From positions 3,534,001 to 3,598,000 of the forward strand of contig NZ_CP058529.1 in the NCBI RefSeq assembly GCF_013401515.1: a stretch of DNA of 64,000 nucleotides, given 5' to 3'. Numbering within the stretch: position 1 is the stretch's first letter; every line of letters starts with the position of its first letter. The notes below the pieces were generated by a model. The model saw nothing but the letters and a program-made list of their open reading frames with translations. It was not told where the DNA came from and made no database searches. Shown here piece after piece: positions 25,767 to 35,132 of the stretch. Source of the DNA: Halorarum halophilum (GTDB lineage Archaea; Halobacteriota; Halobacteria; Halobacteriales; Haloferacaceae). The translations under genes and the position numbers were made by a program.

Positions 25767-27500
25767 CTACCGACTTTCCGACTGAGCCCGCGGGCCCTCC
25801 GGTCGACTCTGCTGGCCGCTCTCCGAGGCCGACCGCCTGCTCGCACCCGCGCCGGTTCGGTGGAGTCGGAGCCAGATGTAGCCGTAGTCGTCGAGGGTGA
25901 TCTCGCAGCTACCGTCGTCGTGGCGCGTATGGTCGGCGTTCCCGAGCAGGGGGTAGAGCGCGTCCCCCTGGACCAGATCCAGGTCGAACTCGAGCGAGCA
26001 CTTCCCGTCCGACAGGTTGTGCACGCAGACGACGGCGTTCCCGTTGAAGTCGTACCGGTGGGCGAACGCGCACGGGTGGTCCACGTCGATGACGCTGAAG
26101 GACCCCTCGCCGATCTCCCTGCTCTCCCGGCGGGTCGCGATGAGCCGCTCCATCCAGTTGAGCAGCGACTCCGCGTCGGCGCGCTGGGCGGCGACGTTCA
26201 CCTCCTCGTGGCCGAACCGGCCGCCGGAGACGACCGGGAGCACGAGGTCGTCCTCGGACGCCGTCGAGAAGCCGGCGTTCTCCTCGTCGGTCCACTGCAT
26301 CGGCGTCCGCACGGACGTCCGGCCGGGGAGCGAGAGGTCCTCGCCCATCCCGATCTCGTCGCCGTACAGCAGCATCGGCGTCCCGGGCATCGAGAACAGC
26401 AGGCTGAACGCGAGCTTGACCCGCCGCTCGTCGCCGTCGAGCATCGGCGCGAGGCGGCGGCGGATTCCCCGACCGTAGATGCGCATGTCCGTGTCGGGAG
26501 CGAACCGCTCGAACACCTCGTCCTGGAGGTCCTTCGGAAGCCGGCCGATGTTGAGCTCGTCGTAGTTGCGCAGGAAGTTCATCCACTGGCCGACGTCCGC
26601 CGGCGGGAGGCGTTCGAGCCCCTCGGCGAGCGGCGCCGCGCGTTCGGTCGCGAGCGCGGCGACGAGGTGGGCGTTCAGGACGAAGTTCATCAGCAGGTCC
26701 ATCTCGGCGCCGTCCCCGAAGTACGACTCCAGCTCACCCGGCGCGTCGTCGGCCTCCGCGAGCAGGACCGCGTCGCTCCGGCGCGCGACGGCGTGGCGCT
26801 TGAGGCTCCGAAGCACCTCGTGCGGGTCGTCGAGCTGCTCGGCGTCGGGGTGTTTCGGCTGGATCATGAGCGTCGCCGCGTCGACCCGGAAGCCCGCCAC
26901 GCCGAGTTCGAGCCAGAACTTCATGATCCGGTAGATCTCGGCGCGGACGTCCGGGTTCGCCAGGTTCAGATCGGGCTGGAACGGGTAGAACCGATGGTAG
27001 TAGTACGCGTCCGCCTCCTCGTCGTACGTCCACACGCGCTCGTCCTCGACCTCCCCGGGGAACACCGTGGCGCGCTCGGGGTCCGGCGGCGGTCGCTCGT
27101 CCACCCAGACGTAGTAGTCGCGGTACTTCGAGTCGGGGTCCTCCTGGGCCGCCTTGAACCAGGGGTGCTGGTCGGACGTGTGGTTCACCACGAGGTCGAT
27201 GATGACCCGGATCCCGCGGGCCTCGGCCTCGTCCATGAACTCGACGAAGTCGCCCAGCGTGCCGAGCCGCGGGTCGACGCCGTAGTAGTCGCTTACGTCG
27301 TACCCGTTGTCGCGGTTAGGCGTCGGATAGAACGGGAGGAGCCACAGCGCGGAGACACCCAGCCGATCGAGGTAGTCGAGCTTCTGGGTCAGTCCCTGGA
27401 AGTCGCCGACTCCGTCGCCGTCAGAGTCGTTGAACGCCTCCACATCCACCGCGTACACGACGGCGTTTTTGAACCAGGTTTCGGGTGATACGGAGACCAT
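25767..27500 (-). CDS. GH13 protein related to trehalose synthase
   Basis: 577 residues. Region I DLVVNHTSDQHPWF, region II GFRVDAATLM (Asp, about 207), region III LAEADD (Glu, about 248) and the trehalose synthase-like run GIRRRLAPMLDGDERR ... YGDEIGMGEDL ... RTSVRTPMQWT. These point to TreS, which interconverts maltose and trehalose, an osmolyte in some halophiles. Region IV reads FLRNYDELN, with Tyr in place of the nearly invariant His. The C-terminal tail is low complexity. Start at ATG 27500. Confidence 0.87.
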   Translation of the reverse strand: MVSVSPETWFKNAVVYAVDVEAFNDSDGDGVGDFQGLTQKLDYLDRLGVSALWLLPFYPTPNRDNGYDVSDYYGVDPRLGTLGDFVEFMDEAEARGIRVIIDLVVNHTSDQHPWFKAAQEDPDSKYRDYYVWVDERPPPDPERATVFPGEVEDERVWTYDEEADAYYYHRFYPFQPDLNLANPDVRAEIYRIMKFWLELGVAGFRVDAATLMIQPKHPDAEQLDDPHEVLRSLKRHAVARRSDAVLLAEADDAPGELESYFGDGAEMDLLMNFVLNAHLVAALATERAAPLAEGLERLPPADVGQWMNFLRNYDELNIGRLPKDLQDEVFERFAPDTDMRIYGRGIRRRLAPMLDGDERRVKLAFSLLFSMPGTPMLLYGDEIGMGEDLSLPGRTSVRTPMQWTDEENAGFSTASEDDLVLPVVSGGRFGHEEVNVAAQRADAESLLNWMERLIATRRESREIGEGSFSVIDVDHPCAFAHRYDFNGNAVVCVHNLSDGKCSLEFDLDLVQGDALYPLLGNADHTRHDDGSCEITLDDYGYIWLRLHRTGAGASRRSASESGQQSRPEGPRAQSESR

Positions 27501-27657
27501 TCCCAGCGGTGCTTGGGCACCCACGCCGTTAATCGTTCGTGCCGATCCTGATTGTTATGAATCAATTACCCCGCCGTCGACGGGCGGAAACGGTTACGAA
27601 CGTAATACTTGGCCGGTTCTCGCGATCTCGGAGCCGGTCCGGGTCGGCTCGAGGTCG

Positions 27658-29322
27658 TCACGCGTCGTCGTCGCGAACGCGATAGATGACCACGCCGTCG
27701 TTCGCGTACACCCGTTCGTACCGCCCGGTGAGTTCGAGCGACCGCTCGAGCGTGCCGAACTGGACGTACCGGAACCCCCGAACCGTGTACCCGCCGCGCG
27801 GGACGTAGAGGTAGTCCGGGTCGGGGTCGACGGGGGCGAGCGACGCGTCGAGACACCCGGCGGTCCCACAGGCCGAGGCGTTCTTGAACGCGCCGAGGTG
27901 GCGCGCGTACGTCTCGGGCGTCCGCCACTCCGACCCCCAGGGGGCGACCAGGATGGTGCGATCGGCCACCGCCGGGAACCACTCGGCCGCGTCGCCGAGC
28001 ACGACGAACGTGGAGTCCGGCTCGGTCTCCGCGGCGGCCCACTCCATCGCGGCCACGTCGTCGTCGTCGACGAACGCCGGGGTCGTCCTGTCGGTCGTGG
28101 ACGCGAACGAGTAGCCGAGCTGGCCCACCCCGGCGATCGCGCCGGTGACGAGGATCGCCGCCACGAGGACCCGACGGGCCCCCGGTCGGTCGGGGACGAT
28201 TCTCGGGAACCGGCGGGCGAGTTCGACCGCCACGCCGACGACCGCGAACGAGCCGACGGTGTACACGAACCGCGGCTGGGCGAACGCGATCTCCGCGACG
28301 ACGACCCAGGCGGGCAGCACGCGACGCCCCGCGAGCGCGAGGATGACGGCGGCCGTGAGGGGGACGAACGTCCAGATGGACACGCCCGAGAACAGCCCGC
28401 CGCCGACGCCGCCGTGGGTGCCGGCGGCGGCGGCGAACACGGTCGGGCCATGGATCGTGGCGACGGTCACCCACCACGGAGCGGTCACCGCCGCGCCGCC
28501 GAGCCCCATCGCCGTCCCCCGGAGCAGTCCGGACAGCGTCCGGTCGAAGCCGATCCAGAACAGCACGGCGGTGAGGACGGCGAACAGCGTGTAGGTCGGG
28601 TGCGTGAGCACCGTGAGCGCGAACAGGACGACGGCGGCCGGGAGCCACGTCGAGTCGCGGTCCCGGAACAGGCGGAGCGCCGCGTACGAACTCGAGAGCG
28701 CGAACAGGAACGCGGGGGCGCGGACCACCCCGCCGGCCGAGATGTGCCACTGCAGCACCTGCGGGTTCACCCCGAGCAGGAGCGCGGCAGCACAGCCCTG
28801 CGCCCGTCCGTCGAGCAGGTCGCGCCCGAGCAGGTACGCCGGGACGAGCGCGGCGGCGGTGACCAGCGGCGGGAGGAACCGCGCGGCGGCGAACGTGCCG
28901 ACCCCGAGATCGCGGAGGACGGCGAGCACGTAGAAGCCGAGCGGCGGGTACGCGACCGGCACAGGTTCGGTCGTGTAGCCGGAGACGCCCGCGGGGAGCC
29001 CGTACCCGGACGCCCGGATGCCGTCGGCGATGACGGTGTAGAGCCCGGCGCCGAACGCCGGGTACGGGTTCGTGAGGACGTACGTCGCCGCGACCGCGAG
29101 GCCGACCGCCAGCACACCACCGACCCACGGCGCGTCTGCGCGGGAGAACGGCGCGTCCGGCCAGGCGCGTGCGCCCGCGAACGCCCGAGTGAACGCGCCG
29201 GATTGCTCCCGGTTCGATACGACCGACGAGCCGGGCTCCCCCGTCGACGTGCTGCGCTTTCCGGTCGCGTCCCCGGGGTTCCCGGTCGAATCGTCGCTCC
29301 CGCCCGCCGAGTCGCCGCTCAT
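27658..29322 (-). CDS. Glycosyltransferase family 39-like membrane protein
   Basis: 554 residues. A disordered Ser/Gly/Asp-rich N-terminus of about 65 residues leads to about ten transmembrane helices beginning WVGGVLAVGLAVAATYVLTN. The first extracytoplasmic loop has TEPVPVAYPPLGFYVLAVL, the position where GT39/ArnT-type enzymes carry acidic catalytic residues. The C-terminal soluble domain ends VYANDGVVIYRVRDDDA. It probably moves a sugar from a dolichyl-phosphate donor outside the membrane. Its start overlaps the stop of the upstream gene (ATGA, 29319-29322). Confidence 0.78.
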   Translation of the reverse strand: MSGDSAGGSDDSTGNPGDATGKRSTSTGEPGSSVVSNREQSGAFTRAFAGARAWPDAPFSRADAPWVGGVLAVGLAVAATYVLTNPYPAFGAGLYTVIADGIRASGYGLPAGVSGYTTEPVPVAYPPLGFYVLAVLRDLGVGTFAAARFLPPLVTAAALVPAYLLGRDLLDGRAQGCAAALLLGVNPQVLQWHISAGGVVRAPAFLFALSSSYAALRLFRDRDSTWLPAAVVLFALTVLTHPTYTLFAVLTAVLFWIGFDRTLSGLLRGTAMGLGGAAVTAPWWVTVATIHGPTVFAAAAGTHGGVGGGLFSGVSIWTFVPLTAAVILALAGRRVLPAWVVVAEIAFAQPRFVYTVGSFAVVGVAVELARRFPRIVPDRPGARRVLVAAILVTGAIAGVGQLGYSFASTTDRTTPAFVDDDDVAAMEWAAAETEPDSTFVVLGDAAEWFPAVADRTILVAPWGSEWRTPETYARHLGAFKNASACGTAGCLDASLAPVDPDPDYLYVPRGGYTVRGFRYVQFGTLERSLELTGRYERVYANDGVVIYRVRDDDA

Positions 29323-30707
29323 CGTCTCCCCAGCGTGAACGGCGTCCGGAGTGACAGTCGGTACGAACTCAGGCGGTATTCCACCAGGAGCCACCACGGC
29401 GCGACCACGAGGAGCGTCAGGGCCGCGAGGATCTCGGGAATGCCCATCCAGGGCGGCAGGACGTACGCGATGGCGTTCACGACCGAGGGCGGGAGGTTCG
29501 CGGCGAGCCGGGAGATCAGGTCGCCCTCCCCGCTCGCTGCCGGCGGTTCGTTCGACTCCAACCCGAGCGAGTCGGCGCTCTCCCCGCCCTCGCTCTCGTC
29601 GCCCGTGCCGAGCCTTTCGGACTCGTACGGGAAGCCGACGTCGGCGGTCCAGACGATCTCGCCCTCCTGATCGATCTCGAACACGCGGTCGCCGTTCGAG
29701 TCGGTGATCAGCGTGTGCCCGTTCGGCAGGCGGTCGGCGTCACGGGGCCACGTCATGCGCTGGTCGGCCCACACCCAGCTCCGCTCCCAGCCGCCGTCCA
29801 CGCGCTGGTACTCGACGACACGACCGCGCTCGGAGTCGGCGACCAGCACCGCGGGGCCGCCCCGCTCGGCGGGGATGAAGTCGGGATTGTGTTGCTCGTA
29901 CAGCACGCTGTGGTCGTCGTCGGCGCCGAGCGTCCAGTCCTCCATGTACCCCCGTTCGAGGTCGATGAACGCCACCTGGTCGTGGTTCCGGATGCTCACC
30001 ATCACGGCCTCGCGGCCGTCGATCTCGACGGCCTCGACGTCGTTGATGTGCGTCCAGTCGTCGGGGTACGGGCCGCCGCTCTCGGGGTCGAACTGGCTCT
30101 GTGCGTCCCACTCCCACTCGACGATCCCGGTGGTCGCGTTCACGATGTACGTGCGATCCCGGTCGATGTCCGCGACGAGGAGGCGCTCGTCGTCGATCCG
30201 GTCGACGTCGTGCCACCGGGTCGAGTGCTTGCCGGGCGTGATGCGGCTGTACACGTGCGTCGTCTCGCCCGTGGTGAGGTTCACCCGCTCGACGCCGTTC
30301 CGGGTGCACACCGACTCGGAGCCGCAGTCCTCGGGGGTGAGGTGGTCGGCGTAGACGTACTCGACGGTGGCGTTCGTCCCCTCCACGGGGTCGACGTCCC
30401 AGTACCGCGTGTGGGTGTTGTCGTAGTAGTAGATGCTTCCGTCCGGAGCGAACGCGACGAGTTCGGCGAGCTGACGGGCTCCCGACCCCTCGTCGCCCAC
30501 GAACGCCGTCGAGTCGGTGCCGACGATGGTGATGTTGTCACGCTCGCCGACCACCTGCCCGGTGTCACCCGAGCGGAACGCCTGTTCGACCGACGGGTCG
30601 CCCCGCACGCTGTCGCCGGCGAACTGGGCCGACGCGAAGCCACCGGCGAGGACGGCCGCTGCCAACAGTGTGAGCACTCCGAGCGTGACGCGGCGCCGAT
30701 TCCCCAT
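29319..30707 (-). CDS. Arylsulfotransferase (ASST)-like membrane-anchored propeller protein
   Basis: 462 residues. N-terminal membrane helix or signal (VTLGVLTLLAAAVLAGGFASA). A beta-propeller of ASST type shows TRWHDVDRIDDERLLVADID, DWTHINDVEAV, EQHNPDFIP, WPRDADRLPNGHTLITDSNG and GEIVWTADVGFPY. A second helix near the C-terminus (IPEILAALTLLVVAPWWLLV) is followed by a basic tail. The propeller faces outside. Sulfate-ester transfer is known for some ASST relatives, but many have no assigned activity. Translationally coupled to the GT39-like gene. Start ATG 30707. Confidence 0.82.
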   Translation of the reverse strand: MGNRRRVTLGVLTLLAAAVLAGGFASAQFAGDSVRGDPSVEQAFRSGDTGQVVGERDNITIVGTDSTAFVGDEGSGARQLAELVAFAPDGSIYYYDNTHTRYWDVDPVEGTNATVEYVYADHLTPEDCGSESVCTRNGVERVNLTTGETTHVYSRITPGKHSTRWHDVDRIDDERLLVADIDRDRTYIVNATTGIVEWEWDAQSQFDPESGGPYPDDWTHINDVEAVEIDGREAVMVSIRNHDQVAFIDLERGYMEDWTLGADDDHSVLYEQHNPDFIPAERGGPAVLVADSERGRVVEYQRVDGGWERSWVWADQRMTWPRDADRLPNGHTLITDSNGDRVFEIDQEGEIVWTADVGFPYESERLGTGDESEGGESADSLGLESNEPPAASGEGDLISRLAANLPPSVVNAIAYVLPPWMGIPEILAALTLLVVAPWWLLVEYRLSSYRLSLRTPFTLGRR

Positions 30708-30887
30708 GTTCACCCGCGTACAATGGCGAACGAGCGGAAAAACGCTTCTCATCCAGTCCGGGCGTCCCGATCGTCGCCCGAGTCGGCGCCCGTCAGCAAT
30801 GGCCCGGATCGGCCCCGCTGACGGCCGATCGCCCCGCAATCGGAGCCTCGGTCCCCGTCCGGCGCGATGCAATCCGCGTCGCGGAAC

Positions 30888-30895
30888 GATTAAAC
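30888..30895 (+). promoter_or_regulatory. TATA-like box of the solute-binding lipoprotein gene
   Basis: GATTAAAC lies 30 bases ahead of ATG 30925, the usual distance for a leaderless haloarchaeal transcript. It is embedded in a small dyad, GAAC ... GTTC (30884-30900). Confidence 0.5.
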
Positions 30896-30924
30896 GGTTC
30901 TGCAGCGAATTATCCGAGGAGTCG

Positions 30925-32976
30925 ATGGCTACACCGTCCCCAGTCGCCACGCGCCGACGAACGCTCGCCGCGCTCGGTGCTACCGCCGGAACTGCCCTCA
31001 CCGGCGGCTGTCTCGATCAGCTCCGGAGCGTGGCCAGCCGGAACACGAGCCAGCGGGTCTCGCTCGACATCAAGGCCCCCCCGGCCGACGAGGACCCGAT
31101 GGCGATCGCGATCGCACGCACGCTGGCCGAGAACCTCCACGCGGTCGGTATCGCCTCCCAGGTGACCCCCGTCGCCATCGAGGAACTGTACCGGCAGGTG
31201 CTCATCAACAACGACTTCGACGTCTACGTCGGTCGCTACCCCACGACGTCCGTCATCGGGCCGGACGAGTTCTACCCGCTGTTACACTCCCGGTTCACGG
31301 GCGAGGCGGGGTGGCAGAACCCGTTCGGCTGTACCGACCTGACGATCGACGAACTGCTCGACCGGCAGCGCACGACGACGGGCGAGGAACGGAACGCGGC
31401 CGTCACGGACCTCCAGGGCGCGATCGACGACGTGCGCCCGTTCTCCGTGCTCGCGTTCCCGGACGACCTCTCGGCCGTCCGCGAGGGGCGCTACGAGGGG
31501 TGGATCGGCACAGCTGAGGGCTTCGACACGCCCCTCGGCCTGCTGGGTCTCGACAAGGTAACGACGACCGTGGACGCGTCGGAGGGGGACGAGGCGGCCG
31601 CCCCCGACCGGCTCCGGCTGGCGACGACAGACGTGCGAGTCACGGAGAACCGCAATCCAGTCGCCGTCGAGTTCCGGAACACCGGCGCGTTCACCGGCCT
31701 CGTGTACGACTCGCTCGCGAGGCAGTTCACCGACGAGATCCGCCCGTGGCTCGCGACCAGCTGGGAGTGGCCAGGCGAGGACGAGACGGAGGGTCGGCGG
31801 ACCGTACGCACGGACGGCACCGAGTCCGGCGGGGGGACGCCGGGGAACGGGACGGCCGCCGGAACACCGGGCAACGAGACCGCGGCGACCCCGGCTAGCA
31901 CGGGGACCCCGACGGGTACCGGGGTCGCCGAACCCACGGCGGGCAACGGGACCGAGACGGGAACCGAGCGAACAGAGGAGGCGGACGGGACCGTGACGAT
32001 CGAGGCCGGGGAGGGCGAGCTGTCGGCGATCGTCCGACTCCGCGAGGGGCTGACCTGGCACGACGGCGAGCCGCTCACCGCCGCCGACGTCGCGTTCACC
32101 TACGAGTTCCTGACCGACACGTCGATGGGCGAACTGGAGTCGCCGGTCCCGGCCCCTCGGTTCCGGGGCCAGTCCTCGCTGGTCACGTCGGCCCGGGCGA
32201 TCGACGACCGGACGCTGGCGCTGCGGTTCAACACGACGAACCGGCGGGTGGCGGCCGGCGCCCTCACGGTCCCGATACTGCCCGAGCACGTCTGGACCGA
32301 ACGGACCGGCAAGGTTGACGTCCCCGGGCTCGGCACCGAGGGGGTCACCGAGGCGCTCGTCTGGGCGAACCCCGAACCCGTGGGAAGCGGCCCGCTCGAG
32401 TTCGAGCGCGCGACGGCGGGGGAGTCGGTGCTGTTCTCGCGCTTCGAGGAGCACTTCCTCGCCTCCGACGAACCTCCGGAGGGCCTCCCCGAGCGGCTCC
32501 ACGGCAAGCCGGCGTTCGACGAACTGTTCGTCCAGGCGGCCCCGTCCGACTCGACCGCGGTCGAGCTCGCGACGGCGGGCGACGTCGACGCGACCATCTC
32601 GCAGCTGAACCCGTCGACGGTGCCGCGGATCGGCCGCACGAACGAACTGCGGCTCGTCTCCTCCCGGTCGTGGTCGTTCTACCACCTCGGGTTCAACATG
32701 CGGCGCTCGCCGCTGTCGAACCCGCACTTCCGGGGGGCGATCTCCCGGCTGCTCGACGCGGAGCGGGTCGCGAACGAGCAGTTCGGTGGCTACGCGCGGC
32801 CGGCCGCGACGCCGCTTGCCGGAAGCAAGTGGGAAGCGCCCGAACTCCGGTGGGACCAGGAGACGCGCAACGAGCGCTTCCACGGCCGGAACGGCGAACT
32901 CGACGTGGAGCGCGCCCGGACGGCCTTCCGCGAGGCGGGGTATCGATACGATGAGGAGGGCCGACTCCGCCACTGA
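30925..32976 (+). CDS. ABC-type solute-binding lipoprotein (family 5) with permuted domain order
   Basis: 683 residues. Tat-type signal TRRRTLAALGATAGTALTGGC. Residues about 45-205 resemble the C-terminal portion of family 5 binding proteins: IARTLAENLHAVGIASQVTP, NNDFDVYVGRYPTTS, LTIDELLDRQRTTTGEER, FSVLAFPDDLSAVREG. Residues about 225-683 then resemble the N-terminal portion: LVYDSLARQF, REGLTWHDGEPLTAADVAFT, VGSGPLEFERATAGESVLF, and FYHLGFNMRRSPLSNPHFRG. An Asn/Gly/Thr-rich linker (about 293-352) interrupts the second part. It should bind peptides or a similar solute; no permease gene is adjacent. Confidence 0.85.
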   Translation: MATPSPVATRRRTLAALGATAGTALTGGCLDQLRSVASRNTSQRVSLDIKAPPADEDPMAIAIARTLAENLHAVGIASQVTPVAIEELYRQVLINNDFDVYVGRYPTTSVIGPDEFYPLLHSRFTGEAGWQNPFGCTDLTIDELLDRQRTTTGEERNAAVTDLQGAIDDVRPFSVLAFPDDLSAVREGRYEGWIGTAEGFDTPLGLLGLDKVTTTVDASEGDEAAAPDRLRLATTDVRVTENRNPVAVEFRNTGAFTGLVYDSLARQFTDEIRPWLATSWEWPGEDETEGRRTVRTDGTESGGGTPGNGTAAGTPGNETAATPASTGTPTGTGVAEPTAGNGTETGTERTEEADGTVTIEAGEGELSAIVRLREGLTWHDGEPLTAADVAFTYEFLTDTSMGELESPVPAPRFRGQSSLVTSARAIDDRTLALRFNTTNRRVAAGALTVPILPEHVWTERTGKVDVPGLGTEGVTEALVWANPEPVGSGPLEFERATAGESVLFSRFEEHFLASDEPPEGLPERLHGKPAFDELFVQAAPSDSTAVELATAGDVDATISQLNPSTVPRIGRTNELRLVSSRSWSFYHLGFNMRRSPLSNPHFRGAISRLLDAERVANEQFGGYARPAATPLAGSKWEAPELRWDQETRNERFHGRNGELDVERARTAFREAGYRYDEEGRLRH

Positions 32977-33815
32977 TGAGCACGCTCGTCGCCGTCCTGG
33001 TCCAGGTGTTCGTCGTCGTCACGGCGCTCTGTCTGGCCGGCGCCATCGTGCTCGCCCGCGAGGGCCGTGTCGCGCTGCTCCGAACGGACGGCCGTCGCCG
33101 GATCAGGGAGGTCGGGCCGGCGATGCTCGCGCTCGGCGCCATGCTCCTCCTCAACGGCCTCGTTCGCGAGCGCGTTCCCGACGTCTCGTGGCTGATCGGC
33201 GTGAACATCACCGGCTACATCCACGCGCTGGAGGGCGGGTTCGTCCCGTGGGTCCAGTCGTTCGCCACGCCGGCGGCGACGGCGTACTTCTCGTTCGTGT
33301 ACGTGTTCGGCTACACCTTCCTCCTCGTGTTCCCGCTGCTCGCGTACCTGCTCCACCCCGACCCCGACCACCTCCGCGAACTCGCGGTGGCCTACGGGCT
33401 GAACTACGCCATCGGGCTGGTCTGTTACGCCGTCTTCGTCGCCTATGGCCCGCGGAACCTGCTCGTGGACCAGGTGGAACCGCTGCTGTACTCGACCTAC
33501 CCGGAGTACCAGACGCTGGTCAGCCACGTGAACACGAACACGAACGTCTTCCCCTCGCTGCACACGTCGCTGTCCCTCACGACCGCGGCGTTCGCGGTGC
33601 GAACGCGCCGGACGTACCCGGCCTGGGGGGTGATCGCACCCGCCCTCGCCGCGAGCGTCGTCGTCGCGACGATGTACCTCGGCATCCACTGGGCGACCGA
33701 CGTCGTCGCGGGGGCGTTGCTCGCGGCGCTGTGCGTGACGCTCGCGCGTCGTTCGGACACCGAGGCGCTGCTCGGCCGCATCCGCGCGGCCGGCGACTGG
33801 CGCGTTCGGGGATAA
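32976..33815 (+). CDS. PAP2-family membrane phosphatase
   Basis: 279 residues with about six transmembrane helices. The phosphatase motifs are FPSLHTSLSLTTAAF (motif 2, His) and GIHWATDVVAG (motif 3, catalytic His and Asp). Motif 1 is weak. The layout resembles the inositolphosphotransferase/Aur1-like PAP2 branch. The ATG shares one base with the stop of the solute-binding gene (TGATG), so the two are translationally coupled. Substrate is probably a lipid phosphate or sugar-phosphate lipid. Confidence 0.87.
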   Translation: MSTLVAVLVQVFVVVTALCLAGAIVLAREGRVALLRTDGRRRIREVGPAMLALGAMLLLNGLVRERVPDVSWLIGVNITGYIHALEGGFVPWVQSFATPAATAYFSFVYVFGYTFLLVFPLLAYLLHPDPDHLRELAVAYGLNYAIGLVCYAVFVAYGPRNLLVDQVEPLLYSTYPEYQTLVSHVNTNTNVFPSLHTSLSLTTAAFAVRTRRTYPAWGVIAPALAASVVVATMYLGIHWATDVVAGALLAALCVTLARRSDTEALLGRIRAAGDWRVRG

Positions 33816-33939
33816 GTCCCCTGGCTGGACGACAACGGCCCCGGTCGGGGGCGTCCGCGACCGCGTCGCCCACCGGAACGACCCTGTCGCGTGGAACCAA
33901 CCTTCAAGACGCGAGGCGGCGTACCTCCGCAACGGAGTT

Positions 33940-35085
33940 ATGGATATCGAAGACATCGCCGTGCCGGAGTTCGTCGAGGTGGAGTCGGACGAGCGACTCG
34001 GAAAGATCCGCTCCCTCTTCGAACGCGAGAACCCGAAGGGCATCATCGTGGTCGAGGACGGCGAGTACGCGGGGGTCATCGGCGAGCGGGACCTCGTCCG
34101 GTCCCGCGTCGAGGACGACACCAAGGCGGCGGCGCTGATGAACCACGCGCCGGAGGTCGACCGCCGGGAGGACGTGCGGGAGGTGGCGCGCGTGCTCGTC
34201 GAGGGGAACGTGAAGGTGGCGCCGGTGTACGAGGGGAGCAAGCTCTACGGCATCGTCACCGCCGACGCGATCCTCCACGCGGTGCTCGAGAACCTGGACG
34301 CGCTCACCGTGGAGGACATCTACACCACCGACGTGGTCTCCATCGGCGATGGGGCTGGGGTCGGCCAGGCGATCAACCGCCTGCGGGAACACGGCATCTC
34401 CCGGCTACCCGTCGTCACCGACGACGGCCGGCTGACCGGCGTCCTCACCACGCACGACATCGTCGACTTCGTCGTCCGCGAGGACGAACGACAGGGGAAG
34501 GGCGACCGAAGCGGCGACCTCGACCGGATGCTCGACCTCCCGGTGTACGACCTGATGTCGAGCCCGGTGTTCACGACCACCCCCGGCACCACCGTCCGCG
34601 CGGCCGTGGAGTCGATGATGGACAACGACGTGAACGGGCTCGTCGTCACGCCCGCCGACGACGACGGCTTCGTCTCCGGCGTCGTCACCAAGACGGACGT
34701 GCTCCGCGCGCTCACGTTCACCCAGGAGGAGGCGATGGACGTCCAAATCACCAACGTGGAGCTGATGGACAGCACCATCACGCGCGAGGACGTCCGCGAG
34801 TCGATCGGCCAGGTGGCCGAGAAGTACCAGGAGATGCAGGTCATGCACGCGCACGTCCGCTTCCACGAGCACAAGGAGAAGCTCCGCGGCACCCCGCTCA
34901 TCCAGGCCCAGATCCGCCTGCGCACGACGCACGGGCAGGTCGCCGGATCCGGGGAGGGGTACGGCGCCGAGCACGCGTTCCACGTCGCGCTCGACAAACT
35001 GGAGCGGAACGTCCTCGAGCTGAAGGGCGTCGTCGCCGACGAGCGGTACCGCGGGCAGCTCCTCCGGAAACTCGGCGAGCTCTGA
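33940..35085 (+). CDS. CBS-domain protein fused to a ribosome-hibernation (HPF/RaiA)-like domain
   Basis: 381 residues. Four CBS repeats fill about 1-270: VIGERDLV, YGIVTADAIL, RLPVVTDDGRLTGVLTTHDIV and GLVVTPADDDGFVSGVVTKTDVL. The last 110 residues (VAEKYQEMQVMHAHVRFHEH, IQAQIRLRTTHGQVAGSGEG, AFHVALDKLERNVLELKG) read like the beta-alpha-beta-beta-beta-alpha HPF fold, including its DKLERQL-type helix. CBS pairs bind adenine nucleotides. A nucleotide-gated ribosome inactivator is a reasonable inference. Confidence 0.88.
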   Translation: MDIEDIAVPEFVEVESDERLGKIRSLFERENPKGIIVVEDGEYAGVIGERDLVRSRVEDDTKAAALMNHAPEVDRREDVREVARVLVEGNVKVAPVYEGSKLYGIVTADAILHAVLENLDALTVEDIYTTDVVSIGDGAGVGQAINRLREHGISRLPVVTDDGRLTGVLTTHDIVDFVVREDERQGKGDRSGDLDRMLDLPVYDLMSSPVFTTTPGTTVRAAVESMMDNDVNGLVVTPADDDGFVSGVVTKTDVLRALTFTQEEAMDVQITNVELMDSTITREDVRESIGQVAEKYQEMQVMHAHVRFHEHKEKLRGTPLIQAQIRLRTTHGQVAGSGEGYGAEHAFHVALDKLERNVLELKGVVADERYRGQLLRKLGEL

Positions 35086-35132
35086 GGCCCGGCGGAACAC
35101 GGCGAACAGTCCGTACCTCGGCGACGTCCCGG

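Noticed and set aside
25341-27488. 715-residue plus-strand frame opposite the trehalose synthase-like gene
   Set aside because: Shadow frame of GC-rich sequence; it also runs through the end of the plus-strand glucosidase in the wrong frame.
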